A DNA stretch of 64,000 bases from Rhizorhabdus histidinilytica (GCF_900167915.1 NZ_FUYM01000004.1:62001-126000), one strand, 5' to 3'. Shown: positions 15,606 to 25,525, counted from the first letter of the stretch. Notes: generated by a model from the letters alone, not told the origin. Program-made: numbers and translations.

Positions 15606-15779
15606 ATGAACAGCCGCACGCACCCGACCGATCGGGACAAAGGCAATGGCGTGGAACTCACCACCGAGGAAGCCCGTGCGGGCGCGACCCCGCACATGAC
15701 GCGCTACATACTTGGCTGGGGCCTCGCTCTCGTCATCATCGCCTTCCTGATCGTGCTGGCCGCCTACAGCTGGGGCTGA
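15606..15779 (+). CDS. Small single-TM protein
   Basis: A 57-residue protein starting MNSRTHPTDRDKGNGVELTTEE and ending with a TM helix (YILGWGLALVIIAFLIVLAAYSWG). AGGAT precedes the ATG at 15606. A charged N-terminal part followed by one C-terminal helix is typical of small sphingomonad membrane proteins of unknown role. It is between yaaA and gyrA and could be co-transcribed with yaaA (gap 62 bases). Confidence 0.65.
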   Translation: MNSRTHPTDRDKGNGVELTTEEARAGATPHMTRYILGWGLALVIIAFLIVLAAYSWG

Positions 15780-15926
15780 ACGCCCCTCGCGGGGGTCGGA
15801 GCGTCCCCGCTTCACGTGCCGTGGGCCGCATCGCCTCTGGCCTTTGCGACCGTCCTTCGTTAGGAGCATCTGACCACCCCGTTCCGGGGTCAGAAGATCG
15901 CCTCAACGAACACGGACCCACAGACT

Positions 15927-18680
15927 TTGGCCAGCGTACCGCCGCCCATCGAAAACAGCGACATTTCCCCGATCTCGATCATCGACGAGATGAAGTCGAG
16001 CTATCTCGACTATGCCATGTCGGTGATCGTGTCGCGCGCCCTTCCGGACGTGCGCGACGGGTTGAAGCCGGTGCATCGCCGAATCCTCTATGCGTGCCAG
16101 GAGGGCGGCTTCGTTCCCGGCCGGCCTTATCGCAAGTCGGCGAAGATCGTCGGCGACGTGATGGGCAACTATCACCCGCACGGCGACGCATCGATCTACG
16201 ACGCGCTCGCGCGTCTCGCCCAGGATTGGGCGATGCGGGTGCCGCTGATCGACGGCCAGGGCAATTTCGGCTCGATGGATCCCGATCCGCCGGCGTCGAT
16301 GCGCTACACCGAGGCGCGGCTCGCCAAGGTGGCGATGACCCTGCTCGACGATCTCGACAAGGACACCGTCAACTTCACGCCGAACTATGACGGCTCGCGC
16401 GACGAGCCGCAGGTGCTGCCGGCGCGCTTCCCCAACATCCTGGTCAACGGCGCCGGCGGCATCGCGGTCGGCATGGCCACCAACATCCCGCCCCACAACC
16501 TCGGCGAGGTGATCGCGGCCTGCAAGGCCTATGTGGACAACCCAGCGATCACGATCGACGAGCTGATGGCGATCGTCCCGGGCCCGGACTTCCCGACCGG
16601 CGCGATGATCCTCGGCCAGTCGGGCGCGCGGCAGGCCTATCATACCGGGCGCGGCTCGATCATCATGCGCTCGCGGCACGAGGTCGAGGAAGGCCGCGGC
16701 GACCGGCGCTCCATCGTCCTGACCGAGATCCCCTACCAGGTCGGCAAGTCGGGCCTGGTCGAGAAGATCGCCGAGGCGGCGAAGGACAAGCGGATCGAGG
16801 GCATCTCCGACATCCGTGACGAGTCGAACCGCCAGGGCGTCCGCATCGTGCTCGACTTGAAGCGCGACGCGACCCCGGACGTGGTGCTCAACCAGCTGTG
16901 GCGCCACACCCCGGCGCAGACCAGCTTCCCGGCCAACATGCTCGCGATCCGCGGCGGCCGGCCCGAGACGCTGAACCTGCGCGACATCGTCGAATCCTTC
17001 GTCAAGTTCCGCGAAGAGGTCATCACCCGCCGTTCGAAGTTCGAACTGAACAAGGCGCGCGAGCGGGCGCATATCTTGCTCGGCCTCGTTATCGCGGTCA
17101 CCAACCTGGACGAGGTGGTGCGGATCATCCGCGGGTCGGCGAGCCCGGCCGAGGCGCGCGCCGCCCTCCTCGCCCGCGAATGGCCGCGCGGCGAGATCGA
17201 GGCCTATATCAAGCTGGTCGAGGCGGTCGACACGATCGGCGACGCGCCGACCTACCAGCTGAGCGAGGTCCAGGTCCGCGCGATCCTCGACCTGCGCCTG
17301 CACCGCCTGACCGCGCTCGGCCGCGACGAGATCGGCGACGAGCTCGCCAAGCTTGCCGAGTCGATCGCCGAACTGCTCGAGATCCTCGGCAACCGGGTCC
17401 GCCTCTATCAGGTGATGGTCGAGGAATTCGACGCGATCCTGGTCGAGTTCGCGACACCGCGCCGCACCGAGATCGCACCCGCCGGCGACGATATCGACGA
17501 CGAGGACCTGATCGAGCGCGAGGACATGGTCGTCACCGTGACGCACGGCGGCTACATCAAGCGCACCCCGCTCGAGGCGTTCCGCGCGCAACGGCGCGGC
17601 GGCAAGGGCCGCTCGGGCATGGCGACCAAGGACGAGGACGCCGTCACCGAGCTGTTCGTGACGAGCACCCACACGCCGGTGCTGTTCTTCTCGAACCACG
17701 GCAAGGTCTATCGCAAGAAGGTGTGGCGCCTGCCCGAGGGCGCGCCGCAGGCGCGAGGCCGGCCGATGATCAACCTGCTGCCGCTCGCCGAGGGCGAGAA
17801 GATCACGACCGTCCTGCCGCTGCCCGAGGACGAGGAGAGCTGGAGCGCGCTCCACGTCGTCTTCGCGACCGCACATGGCAATGTCCGCCGCAACTCGATG
17901 GACGCCTTCGCCAACGTGCCGACCAACGGCAAGTTCGCGATGCGCTTCGACGAGGATGCGACCGACCGGCTGATCGGCGTCGCGCTGCTGACCGAGGAGG
18001 ATGACGTCCTGCTCGCGACCCGCGGCGGCAAGGCGATCCGCTTCGCCTCGACCGACGTGCGCGAGTTCCAGAGCCGGACCTCGACCGGCGTGCGCGGCAT
18101 CCTGCTCAAGGGCGACGACGAAGTGATCTCGCTGTCGATCCTCAAGGGCTTCGACGCGACCACCGAGGAACGCGACGCCTATCTGCGCGCCGCGCCGTGG
18201 AAGGACAATGAGGCGGAGCCGACGCTATCGCCCGAGCGCATGGCCGAGTTCGAGGCCGCCGAGGAGTTCATCCTGACGGTCTGCGCCAACGGCTATGGCA
18301 AGCGCAGCTCGGCCTATGAATATCGCCGGACCGGCCGTGGCGGCCAGGGCATCGGCAATATCGACAATCTCGAGCGCAACGGTCCGGTCGTCGCCAGCTT
18401 CCCGGCGCATAATGGCGAGCAGCTGATGCTCGTCACCGATCAGGCCAAGCTGATCCGCCTATCGGTCGGCGACACCCGCGTCATCGGCCGCAACTCGGCC
18501 GGCGTCCGCCTGTTCAACGTCTCCGACAACGAGCACGTCGTGGGTGCGGCAAGGATCGAGGAAAGCGATGACGAGGCCGAGGTCGACCTGGGCGACGGCA
18601 CCGGCGAAATCGCTCCCACCGACGACGCGGTGGTGGGTGAGGACCTGGCCGACGGCGGCGAGGCGTCGGGCGACGAATGA
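15927..18680 (+). CDS. gyrA: DNA gyrase subunit A
   Basis: A 917-residue type IIA topoisomerase subunit that introduces negative supercoils with GyrB. Catalytic Tyr127 lies in MRYTEARL; the GyrA box is QRRGGKG; the C-terminal pinwheel repeats follow. The quinolone-resistance region reads [11 protein letters not shown], with Ala88 at the position of E. coli Ser83 and Asp92 at Asp87. An insertion in the C-terminal domain (around [23 protein letters not shown]) is typical of alphaproteobacteria. The start is TTG at 15927; no ATG or GTG is available just upstream in frame. It ends with an acidic tail. Confidence 0.97.
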   Translation: MASVPPPIENSDISPISIIDEMKSSYLDYAMSVIVSRALPDVRDGLKPVHRRILYACQEGGFVPGRPYRKSAKIVGDVMGNYHPHGDASIYDALARLAQDWAMRVPLIDGQGNFGSMDPDPPASMRYTEARLAKVAMTLLDDLDKDTVNFTPNYDGSRDEPQVLPARFPNILVNGAGGIAVGMATNIPPHNLGEVIAACKAYVDNPAITIDELMAIVPGPDFPTGAMILGQSGARQAYHTGRGSIIMRSRHEVEEGRGDRRSIVLTEIPYQVGKSGLVEKIAEAAKDKRIEGISDIRDESNRQGVRIVLDLKRDATPDVVLNQLWRHTPAQTSFPANMLAIRGGRPETLNLRDIVESFVKFREEVITRRSKFELNKARERAHILLGLVIAVTNLDEVVRIIRGSASPAEARAALLAREWPRGEIEAYIKLVEAVDTIGDAPTYQLSEVQVRAILDLRLHRLTALGRDEIGDELAKLAESIAELLEILGNRVRLYQVMVEEFDAILVEFATPRRTEIAPAGDDIDDEDLIEREDMVVTVTHGGYIKRTPLEAFRAQRRGGKGRSGMATKDEDAVTELFVTSTHTPVLFFSNHGKVYRKKVWRLPEGAPQARGRPMINLLPLAEGEKITTVLPLPEDEESWSALHVVFATAHGNVRRNSMDAFANVPTNGKFAMRFDEDATDRLIGVALLTEEDDVLLATRGGKAIRFASTDVREFQSRTSTGVRGILLKGDDEVISLSILKGFDATTEERDAYLRAAPWKDNEAEPTLSPERMAEFEAAEEFILTVCANGYGKRSSAYEYRRTGRGGQGIGNIDNLERNGPVVASFPAHNGEQLMLVTDQAKLIRLSVGDTRVIGRNSAGVRLFNVSDNEHVVGAARIEESDDEAEVDLGDGTGEIAPTDDAVVGEDLADGGEASGDE

Positions 18681-18736
18681 GAATGACGGCGCCCGGCCTG
18701 GAGCGATTTCCAGGCGTCGCAGCTCGAATATAACAC

Positions 18737-18825
18737 CCTGAGGAGCCACTGAGCTTGGCGAAGTGGCGTCTCGAAGGGCCTTCGGGACGGGCTTCGACTT
18801 CGCTCAGCCCTCCTGAGGCTGAGCG
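18737..18825. repeat. Dispersed intergenic repeat, copy 1
   Basis: An imperfect palindromic unit after gyrA (CCTGAGGAGCCACTGAGC ... GGCGTCTCGAAGG ... CCTTCGGGACGGGC ... TCCTGAGG). A closely related copy lies at 28891-28983 after glmS. Both are between genes and of REP-like size. The GGCGTCTCGAAGG/CCTTCG-GACG halves can form a stem. Confidence 0.75.
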
Positions 18826-18962
18826 GATATGGTGATCCCGATCTAAGGCGCAGTTCTCCAGGCAAATGGCAACATCTCCCGCCTCGGAAATCGCGGCAAG
18901 GCAATAGGCTGGAGCGGCCGATCCGACGCAGTCGGATCGTGAACCGCTCCTGCCGGGGCGCT

Positions 18963-19406
18963 TCAAAGGCCCTTCAGCACCCCTTCGAGCTTGTCGACCG
19001 GATGGTTGACGAGGTCCTTGTCGATCTCCGCCACGATCCGCGCCTCGACCGCCTTGTCATAATGCTGGCGCAGCTCGCCCAGCGTACGAGGCGGCGCCAC
19101 TATTATCAGCTGTTCGAAGCCGTTGGCCTGCGCCCGTTCTGCTAGGAGCGCCGCCATATCGGCCGCGAAGCGATCCTCTTCCTGCTGGTGATAGTCGGTC
19201 TCCTCCATGGTGCTGTGCCGGCCGCTGCCGCCCTGCGACATCGCCTGTCCCGGCCCGTCCGACTTCAGGTCCCGATCCTTGAGGCCCGCCTGCGCGCGCT
19301 GATCCTCGACGACGAGGTTGGGATAGTCCGCATCCCCCTCGTTGCGCAGGAACAGCGACTTGCGACCGTCGGCGACCAGAATGAGCGCGTCGTGGGAAAT
19401 CCGCAT
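18963..19406 (-). CDS. Host attachment family protein
   Basis: A 147-residue cytosolic protein starting MRISHDALILVADGRKSLFLRNEGD. The N-terminal VADGRKSLFLRN, the middle DRFAADMAALLAERAQANGFEQLIIVAPPRTLGELR and the C-terminal HPVDKLEGVL match the pfam Host_attach family, whose founder was linked to Agrobacterium attachment to plant cells. The fold resembles eRF1-type domain 2, and the biochemical role is unclear. Monocistronic. Confidence 0.85.
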   Translation of the reverse strand: MRISHDALILVADGRKSLFLRNEGDADYPNLVVEDQRAQAGLKDRDLKSDGPGQAMSQGGSGRHSTMEETDYHQQEEDRFAADMAALLAERAQANGFEQLIIVAPPRTLGELRQHYDKAVEARIVAEIDKDLVNHPVDKLEGVLKGL

Positions 19407-19587
19407 TTTCTGCTCTCCTCTCGATGATCTGTGAGGAGAACGCGTCAGCTAGGCGGGGGTTGCCCTCTCCGCGCTACCCGTCACCCCAGGACAGGCCGGG
19501 GTCCATGTCTCTCATCAGCCAGAGGACATCTGAGAAGCTATGAGCAGTTCTTCGGCCATGTCTGAGCGTACCACAGACCCTCGCTCT

Positions 19588-19872
19588 TCAATAGCGTCGG
19601 AACAGCTTCCGCACGAGCTGCCCGCGCCAGGGACGGCCGTGATAGTTGAAGAAGAACCAGCCATAGACCGTCGTGAAATAGAGCACGACGAAGGCGAGCG
19701 GGTCGCGGTTGGCGCGCATGTGGCGGAACAGGGCGAGGTCGGCGGCGCGGCGGTCGCGCTCGGTGCCGCCGCCATATATGCCATAGGCATTGTCATGGGC
19801 GCGGCAGCCAGCATTGCGATTATGCTTGGAGCCGTCCATGAAGAGACAATACTGACGTTCCTTGTCAGCCAT
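19588..19872 (-). CDS. Phospholipase A2-like small protein
   Basis: A 94-residue protein with the sequence GCRAHDNAYGIYGGG, which resembles the CxxHDxxY active-site helix of phospholipase A2 enzymes, where His is the general base and Asp binds Ca. A GSKHN stretch before it could match part of the calcium loop. The C-terminal half is hydrophobic and aromatic (LAFVVLYFTTVYGWFFFNYHG), a likely membrane segment. It is divergent from the hydrolase-like gene at 19893 with only 20 bases between the starts. Phospholipase activity is inferred from the motif only. Confidence 0.55.
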   Translation of the reverse strand: MADKERQYCLFMDGSKHNRNAGCRAHDNAYGIYGGGTERDRRAADLALFRHMRANRDPLAFVVLYFTTVYGWFFFNYHGRPWRGQLVRKLFRRY

Positions 19873-19892
19873 GGGTCGAGTAAGCAGCGGCG

Positions 19893-21023
19893 ATGCCGGC
19901 GTTCAAGCGCAAAATCTTCTATCTCAGCGGTTTCGATCCTCGGGGCGCTCGCTTCTACCACCAGCTCTACGCCGAGCAGGCAGCGTTGTTCGGCGCCAAT
20001 GCCGGCCGCGAGATCGCGGTCGGCAAGCGGCGTCGCGAGCCTCCGCATTCGGTTGCCTGGACGGTCGAGGACAAGAGCGGCGACACCGTCTCCGACCATG
20101 TCTTCCTGGGCTGGGACGACGTGGTACGCGCCCATTGGGTCAAGAATCCGCTCGCGCTGCTCCGCCGGTCGGTCGTCGCCTATTGGAACTTCACCCGGCT
20201 GCTCGACTGGCCGATCGTCCGGACCTTCCCCTTCGGTGTCCGCTTCGCCTTCTATTATCCGGGCGTCTCGACGATCCTGCTTCCCGTCCTGTTCGGCCTG
20301 CTGCTCGCGCTGCCCCTCATCCTGCTGCTGGGATCGACCTGGGGGGTCGCCGCCGCGGGGCTGGTCGGCCTCGCCGTCGCCCTGTTCGTGGTGAAGAAGA
20401 TCCAGGGCTTCTGGCTGCTGCGTTTCATCATCTTCAACGACACGCTGGCGAGCGATCGCCTGCCCGCCGACGTCGACCAGCGCATGGCCGAGTTCGCCGG
20501 CCAGATCCGCGCCAGCCTCGATGAGGACTGGGACGAGATACTGTTCGTCACCCACAGCAACGGATCGATCCTCGCCGTGCCGATCATGGCGCGGCTGCTC
20601 GACGCCTGCGGCGGCGCGCTGCCTGATCGGTTCAGCCTGGTGACCCTGGGATCGTGCATCGCCCTGATCGGCAACCGCAAGGACAGCCGCCGTTTCCACG
20701 CGCTGCTCGAACAGGTCGGCCAGGGTGATTTCCGCTGGCTCGATATCGGATCGATCACCGACGGCGCCTGCATCGCCGGGATCGACCCCTGCGTGAGCTG
20801 CGCCCAACCGCGCCGCGCCCGGCTGTTCCAGACCAGCCCGCGCTGGTTCAAATATTGCGATCCAGCGACCTATCAGGCGCGCCGCCGCAACAAGTACGAG
20901 ACCCATTTCGACTATCTCAGGACCTTCGACCGCATCTCGCCGCTCGACTATCTCGCGATCAGTTCCGGCCCGCGCCCGCTGGCCGCGTCGATCGAAGCCT
21001 TCAAGGCCGAGAACCATGGCTGA
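19893..21023 (+). CDS. Membrane-associated alpha/beta-hydrolase-like protein
   Basis: A 376-residue protein. Two or three hydrophobic segments (VSTILLPVLFGLLLALPLILLLGS, WGVAAAGLVGLAVALFVV) interrupt a soluble part. The C-terminal part has EILFVTHSNGSILAVPIMARLLDACG, which looks like a nucleophile elbow (HSNGS in place of GxSxG) of an esterase or lipase fold. No named family recognised. Its end overlaps the P450 start by 8 bases, so the products are probably made together. Substrate unknown; lipid is plausible because of the membrane anchor. Confidence 0.65.
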   Translation: MPAFKRKIFYLSGFDPRGARFYHQLYAEQAALFGANAGREIAVGKRRREPPHSVAWTVEDKSGDTVSDHVFLGWDDVVRAHWVKNPLALLRRSVVAYWNFTRLLDWPIVRTFPFGVRFAFYYPGVSTILLPVLFGLLLALPLILLLGSTWGVAAAGLVGLAVALFVVKKIQGFWLLRFIIFNDTLASDRLPADVDQRMAEFAGQIRASLDEDWDEILFVTHSNGSILAVPIMARLLDACGGALPDRFSLVTLGSCIALIGNRKDSRRFHALLEQVGQGDFRWLDIGSITDGACIAGIDPCVSCAQPRRARLFQTSPRWFKYCDPATYQARRRNKYETHFDYLRTFDRISPLDYLAISSGPRPLAASIEAFKAENHG

Positions 21024-22407
21024 CGCGTCCGACGGCGAGCGGCCATTCACGCCCCCCTACCCCATTCCGCACCGGAGCAAGGCGTCGCTGTTCAAACGCT
21101 TCCTGACCGGCTGGAACAGTTGGATCCACACGCTGTTCGAGCGCAGCTACACGATGCAGATGGGCGAAATCCGCCTGCCCCGGCTCGATTTCTTCATCGC
21201 CAACGACCTGTCGGTGGTCGAGCGGGTGATGGACGACCGGGAGAAGGTGTTCCCCAAGCACCGCTTCCAGCACGAGCTGCTCGACCCGCTGATCGGCAAC
21301 AGCGTATTCTCCGCCAACGGTCAGGACTGGGAAGAGCAGCGCGAGATGGTCAACCCGGCCTTCGCGCACACCAACCTCAAGCGCGTCTTCCCGGCCATGC
21401 AGGGCGCGGTCGACGACCTGCTGGCGACCATCGCGACGATGGACCGGTCGAAGCCGATCGCGGTCGACCCGCTGATGACGCATGTCGCGGCTGACATCAT
21501 CTATCGCACCATCTTCTCGGTGAAGCTCGACCAGGCCAGCGCCGACCGCATCTACCACGCCTTCCACCGCTATCAGAAGAACATCCAGCCGGGCGCGATG
21601 CTCAAGCTCTACGGGCTGCCGCTGTTCGGCTATCGGGGGCGCGCGGCGCGGGCGGCGGCGGAGATCCACGCCGTGTTCGGCCCGATCGTTAAGGCGCGCT
21701 ACGACGCATGGCATAGCGGAGGGGGCGAGGCCGGGAACGACATCCTCCAGTCGCTGCTCGAGGCGCGCCATCCGGCAAGCGGCGACCCGTTCAGCTACCA
21801 GGCGATCATGGAGCAGGTGTCGACCATCTTCCTGGCGGGGCATGAGACCGCCGCATCGGCGATGACCTGGGCGCTCTACCTGCTCGCCGAATGCCCGCAC
21901 TGGCAGGACGCGCTGCTCGCCGAGATCGACCGTGAGACGGGGGGGCAACCGATCGCCTTCGAGCATCTGCGCGCGCTGGGCGGCGTCCGCAACCTGTTTC
22001 GGGAGACGCTGCGCCTCTATCCGCCGGTCAGCTTCCTGGTGCGCGAGGTGACCGCGTCGACGACGATGCGCGACAAACTGCTCCACAAGGGCGCGATGAT
22101 CGTGATCTCGCCCTGGCTGATCCAGCGCAACCGCAACAACTGGAAATGCCCGCACGCCTTCGCGCCCGAGCGGTTCGACGATCCCGAGGAGGCCGAGGCC
22201 TGCCGCCGCGCCTATATGCCTTTCGGCAAGGGACCGCGCATCTGCATCGGCGCGGGTTTCGCGCAGCAGGAGGGCATGCTGATCCTCGCCAGCATCGTTC
22301 GCGCCTTCCGCCTGCGCTATCCCGACATTCCCCGGCCCGAACCGGTCAGCCGGCTGACGCTGCGTCCCAAGCGCGCGGTCCAGCTCTGGTTCGAGGACCG
22401 CCGCTGA
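21016..22407 (+). CDS. Cytochrome P450
   Basis: A 463-residue heme monooxygenase with all hallmark motifs: I-helix FLAGHETAAS, K-helix ExxR in FRETLRLYPP, and the heme loop FGKGPRICIG with the Cys ligand. It is soluble, of bacterial class. The start overlaps the hydrolase-like gene and its stop overlaps the methyltransferase start (TGATG), so the three form a tight operon. No ferredoxin or reductase gene is adjacent. The substrate cannot be predicted. Confidence 0.95.
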   Translation: MADASDGERPFTPPYPIPHRSKASLFKRFLTGWNSWIHTLFERSYTMQMGEIRLPRLDFFIANDLSVVERVMDDREKVFPKHRFQHELLDPLIGNSVFSANGQDWEEQREMVNPAFAHTNLKRVFPAMQGAVDDLLATIATMDRSKPIAVDPLMTHVAADIIYRTIFSVKLDQASADRIYHAFHRYQKNIQPGAMLKLYGLPLFGYRGRAARAAAEIHAVFGPIVKARYDAWHSGGGEAGNDILQSLLEARHPASGDPFSYQAIMEQVSTIFLAGHETAASAMTWALYLLAECPHWQDALLAEIDRETGGQPIAFEHLRALGGVRNLFRETLRLYPPVSFLVREVTASTTMRDKLLHKGAMIVISPWLIQRNRNNWKCPHAFAPERFDDPEEAEACRRAYMPFGKGPRICIGAGFAQQEGMLILASIVRAFRLRYPDIPRPEPVSRLTLRPKRAVQLWFEDRR

Positions 22408-23150
22408 TGCTGGAAGACCTCCCGACCGCCGAACTCGCCGCCTATGTGCGCAAGTGGGACGGCCACCTCACCCGCTATTTCGGTCCGCGCATGGACCCGG
22501 CGGGGAAACGCATCCTCGTCATCGGGTCGCAGTTCGGCCCCGAGATATTATGGGCGCTCAAGCGCGGCGCGGCCCGTGTGGTAGGCGTCGATCCGGCCCC
22601 CGCGCGCACCGATGCGCTGGAAGCGGCCCTGGTCGAGGCAGGCCTGGGCGACCGGCTCGACGCGTTCGAGATGATCAGCGGCACCACCCACACGCTCGGC
22701 GACGTGGGCGGCTTCGACTATGTGATGTCGAACAATGTGTTCGAGCATATCCACGACCTCGCCCACACCCTGATGTCGCTGCGCCGTTTCGTCCCGGCGC
22801 GAGGCAACCGGATCGTCATCTTCGCCGATCCGCTGTTCTATTCCTCGGCGGGGCACCATCTCCGCGCCGGGCCGTGGGAGCATCTCACGCGATCGGCGGC
22901 CGAGCTCGAACCGACGGTGCCGCCGCGCCAGTGGGAGGCCTATCGCACCCAGCTCAACGGCATGACGATCACCGATTTCCTCGGCGCGGTGCGCGACAGC
23001 GGGATGATCCTGCTTGACCTCGGCATCGTCCCCGATCGGGCGATGGACCGTTTTGCCGAGCTGCGGCCGCTCATCTCGCCGGGCCTGAAGCCGATGGACC
23101 TGTGTTGCGAGGGGATCGCCTGCACCCTCGCCTTCCCCGAGAATATCTGA
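22407..23150 (+). CDS. Class I SAM-dependent methyltransferase
   Basis: A 247-residue protein. ILVIGSQFGPEILWALKRGAARVVGVDPA is the SAM-binding motif I and II region, and FDYVMSNNVFEHIHDLAHTLMSLRRFV matches motif IV and beyond for small-molecule methyltransferases. The ATG at 22407 shares its A with the P450 stop, which fixes the start. It probably methylates the product of the P450 step. It converges with the AraC-type gene 3 bases away. Confidence 0.85.
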   Translation: MLEDLPTAELAAYVRKWDGHLTRYFGPRMDPAGKRILVIGSQFGPEILWALKRGAARVVGVDPAPARTDALEAALVEAGLGDRLDAFEMISGTTHTLGDVGGFDYVMSNNVFEHIHDLAHTLMSLRRFVPARGNRIVIFADPLFYSSAGHHLRAGPWEHLTRSAAELEPTVPPRQWEAYRTQLNGMTITDFLGAVRDSGMILLDLGIVPDRAMDRFAELRPLISPGLKPMDLCCEGIACTLAFPENI

Positions 23151-23153
23151 ACG

Positions 23154-23999
23154 TCAGCCTCGATCGCCCCCTGTCCGGCCCCTCACCCGCGACCGATAGT
23201 CGGCCGGCCCTTCGCCGGCCAGTTGGGCGAAGGCCTTGGCGAAGGCGCTGAGCGAGGCATAGCCGACCTCGGCCGCGACGTCGGTGACGCGGCCGCCATC
23301 GGCGAGCATCCCCATCGCCCGCAGGATGCGGAGCTGCGCCACCCAGGCCTGCCAACCCATCCCCGTCTCGCGGGAGAAGGCGCGGCGGAAGCTGCGTTCC
23401 GACATGGCGGCGGCGGCGAGCGCCGCCGGCAGGTCGATCCCCGCCGGATCGACCACGGCCAGGTCCATCGCCCGGACGATCCCCGGATGCCGCGCGCCCG
23501 GCAGGCTGAGCGGCAGCTCGCTCTCCAGCCACTCGCCGCACATCAGCGCCAGCGTCTCGAAGAAGCTGCGCGCGACCGGATCGCGCTCGGCCACGTCCTG
23601 CGGCCAGCGCAGCGCGTGGAGGATCATCTCCCGCATCACCGGGCTGGCGACGAGGATGCGCACCCGCCCGCCATCGTCAGCAATGGCATCTGGCGCGAAA
23701 TAGAGCGAGGCGGTGTCGACGTCGTGGACCAGCGTGCGGTGCCGCTGCCCCGCCGGAATCCACGCCGCGCGGCCGGTCGGCAGGAGATGGCGGGCGCCGT
23801 CGGTTTCGATCTGGATCGTGCCGGCCACCGCATAGATGAGCTGGTGATAGGGATGATCGTGCCAGTCGTAGGAAATGGCGCGCTCGGGATCGCGGAAGGA
23901 GAAGCCCCGCCCGCTGGGGTGGGCCAGTCCATAATCTTCGAGAGCGGTGCGGGTGGCGGGCTGGTCGAGGGTACGCATTGGCCGATTCGCGCTGATCAA
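23154..23999 (-). CDS. AraC family transcriptional regulator
   Basis: A 281-residue regulator. An N-terminal cupin sensor domain (HDHPYHQLIYAVAGTIQIETDGARHLLPTGRAAWIPAGQRH) is followed by two C-terminal HTH motifs (LPAALAAAAMSERSFRRAFSRETGMG and VTDVAAEVGYASLSAFAKAFAQLAGEGPADYR). This resembles the AraC/XylS members that bind a small molecule via the cupin. It is divergent from the methyltransferase gene at 24068, which is a likely target. Confidence 0.93.
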   Translation of the reverse strand: MISANRPMRTLDQPATRTALEDYGLAHPSGRGFSFRDPERAISYDWHDHPYHQLIYAVAGTIQIETDGARHLLPTGRAAWIPAGQRHRTLVHDVDTASLYFAPDAIADDGGRVRILVASPVMREMILHALRWPQDVAERDPVARSFFETLALMCGEWLESELPLSLPGARHPGIVRAMDLAVVDPAGIDLPAALAAAAMSERSFRRAFSRETGMGWQAWVAQLRILRAMGMLADGGRVTDVAAEVGYASLSAFAKAFAQLAGEGPADYRSRVRGRTGGDRG

Positions 24000-24067
24000 T
24001 GACCGATCGACGTTAGTCGGCCATTCACGCCAAGGCTATAGCCCCTCCTCGATTTCGGGAGGACCAG

Positions 24068-24829
24068 ATGAACGACGACAGCCAGCATAATGACCGGATC
24101 ATCAGCCAGTTCACGCGATGGGCGCAGCCCTTCGCCGAGCTGCCGATCCATTCCGCCGAGGACGGCATGGCGCGCACCCTCGCCGCGGCCGTGATCGCGC
24201 CGACCGATCGGGTGCTCGACGTCGCGTGCGGCCCCGGCATCGTCGCCTGCGCCGCCGCCGCCCATGCCGCGCATGTCACCGGGATCGACCTGACCCCGGC
24301 GATGATCGAGCAGGCCCAGGCGCGCCAGGCGGCGGCCGGCCTCGCCAATCTCGACTGGCGGACCGGCGACGCGACCGCCCTTCCCTTCGCCGATGCGAGC
24401 TTCGACCGGGTCGTCACCCGCTACAGCTTCCACCATCTGCGCGAGCCGGGCCGGGCGCTGGCCGAGATGCGGCGCGTCTGCCGCCCCGGCGGCCGGATCG
24501 TCGTGATCGACGCGACTCCCGCGCCCGAATGCCAGGCCGCCTATGACCGGATGGAGACGCTGCGCGATCCGTCGCACACCAGCGCCCTGACGCTCGACCA
24601 GCTGCGCGGGCTGGGCCAGGCCGCGGGACTGGAAGAGGCGATCGTCGACAGCTACCGGCTGGAGGCGCTGCTCGCCACGCTCGCCGACGCCGACGACATG
24701 GCCGCGCTCGACGCGATGTTCGACGCCGATATCGCCAGCGGGGAGGACCGCATCGGCGTCCAGGCGTGGCGCGCGGCGGACGGCGTCCGCTTCCTCTTCC
24801 CGATCTCGATCGTCGCCTGGCGGCGCTGA
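24068..24829 (+). CDS. Class I SAM-dependent methyltransferase (UbiE-like)
   Basis: A 253-residue enzyme with VLDVACGPGIVACAAAAHAAHVTGIDLTPAMIEQA (motif I), WRTGDATALPFADASFDRVVTRYSFHHLREPGRALAEMRRVCRPGG (motifs II and III). This is the Ubi/COQ5-type profile. A ribosome site GAGGA lies before the ATG. Single gene, divergent from the AraC-type regulator. It is too general for a precise substrate; cofactor or small-molecule C- or O-methylation is possible. Confidence 0.88.
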   Translation: MNDDSQHNDRIISQFTRWAQPFAELPIHSAEDGMARTLAAAVIAPTDRVLDVACGPGIVACAAAAHAAHVTGIDLTPAMIEQAQARQAAAGLANLDWRTGDATALPFADASFDRVVTRYSFHHLREPGRALAEMRRVCRPGGRIVVIDATPAPECQAAYDRMETLRDPSHTSALTLDQLRGLGQAAGLEEAIVDSYRLEALLATLADADDMAALDAMFDADIASGEDRIGVQAWRAADGVRFLFPISIVAWRR

Positions 24830-24844
24830 ACATCCGCGCGGCGG

Positions 24845-25525
24845 TCACGCCGCCGCGCGTGCCAGCCGTTCGAGGGTCGGAATGAGATCGTCGAAATGGT
24901 CGATCAACGCGGCGGCGCCCAGCTGATCGACCGGGCGATCGGAGAAACCGAAGGTCACCGCAATCGTCGGGACATTGGCGTTGCGGCCCGTATCGGTGTC
25001 GGTGATCGAGTCGCCGACATAGGCCGCCCTGCCCCCGCCGCACCGCGCGATCGCCTCGAACAGCGGGGCGGGATCGGGCTTGCGAACAGGCAGCGTGTCG
25101 CCGCCGACCAGCGCGTCGAAGCGGTCGGCCCAGCCGAGCTGGTCGATGCAGCGGCGGGCGAGTCCCTCGGCCTTGTTGGTGCAGACGGCGAGCTTGACCC
25201 CGCGCGCCGCGAGTCGGTCGAGCGCGGCGTTCAGGCCGGGGAAGATCTGCGTCCCGTCGGCGATATGGTCCAGATAATAATCGATGAAGATCGGGAAGCC
25301 CTGCTCGACCAGCGCCTCGGTCATCTCGCCGGTCGCGGCGAGGCCCTTCTGGAGCAGGGCGCGGGCGCCATGGCCGACCATGTGGCGGACGTCCTCGGCC
25401 GGGACCGGCGGACGACCCAGCACGCCCAGCGCATGGTTGAGCGCAGCGGTGAGGTCGGGCGCGGTGTCGGCAAGGGTGCCGTCGAGATCGAAGGCGACGA
25501 CGTCGAAGGGAAAATCGGCTGGCAT
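24845..25525 (-). CDS. gph: Phosphoglycolate phosphatase (HAD superfamily)
   Basis: A 226-residue HAD hydrolase: motif I FDLDGTLADTAPDL, motif II VCTNK, motif III lysine in RKPDPAPLFEA, motif IV VGDSITDTDTGRNA. This matches Gph, which removes phosphoglycolate made in DNA repair and oxygenase side reactions. I use the ATG at 25525 (MPADFPFD) because GGAG precedes it; an in-frame start lies 4 codons earlier. It is divergent from glmU. Confidence 0.9.
   Translation of the reverse strand: MPADFPFDVVAFDLDGTLADTAPDLTAALNHALGVLGRPPVPAEDVRHMVGHGARALLQKGLAATGEMTEALVEQGFPIFIDYYLDHIADGTQIFPGLNAALDRLAARGVKLAVCTNKAEGLARRCIDQLGWADRFDALVGGDTLPVRKPDPAPLFEAIARCGGGRAAYVGDSITDTDTGRNANVPTIAVTFGFSDRPVDQLGAAALIDHFDDLIPTLERLARAAA

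Noticed and set aside
15903-17876. 657-codon minus-strand frame across gyrA
   Set aside because: Shadow of gyrA produced by high GC; no protein-like motif.
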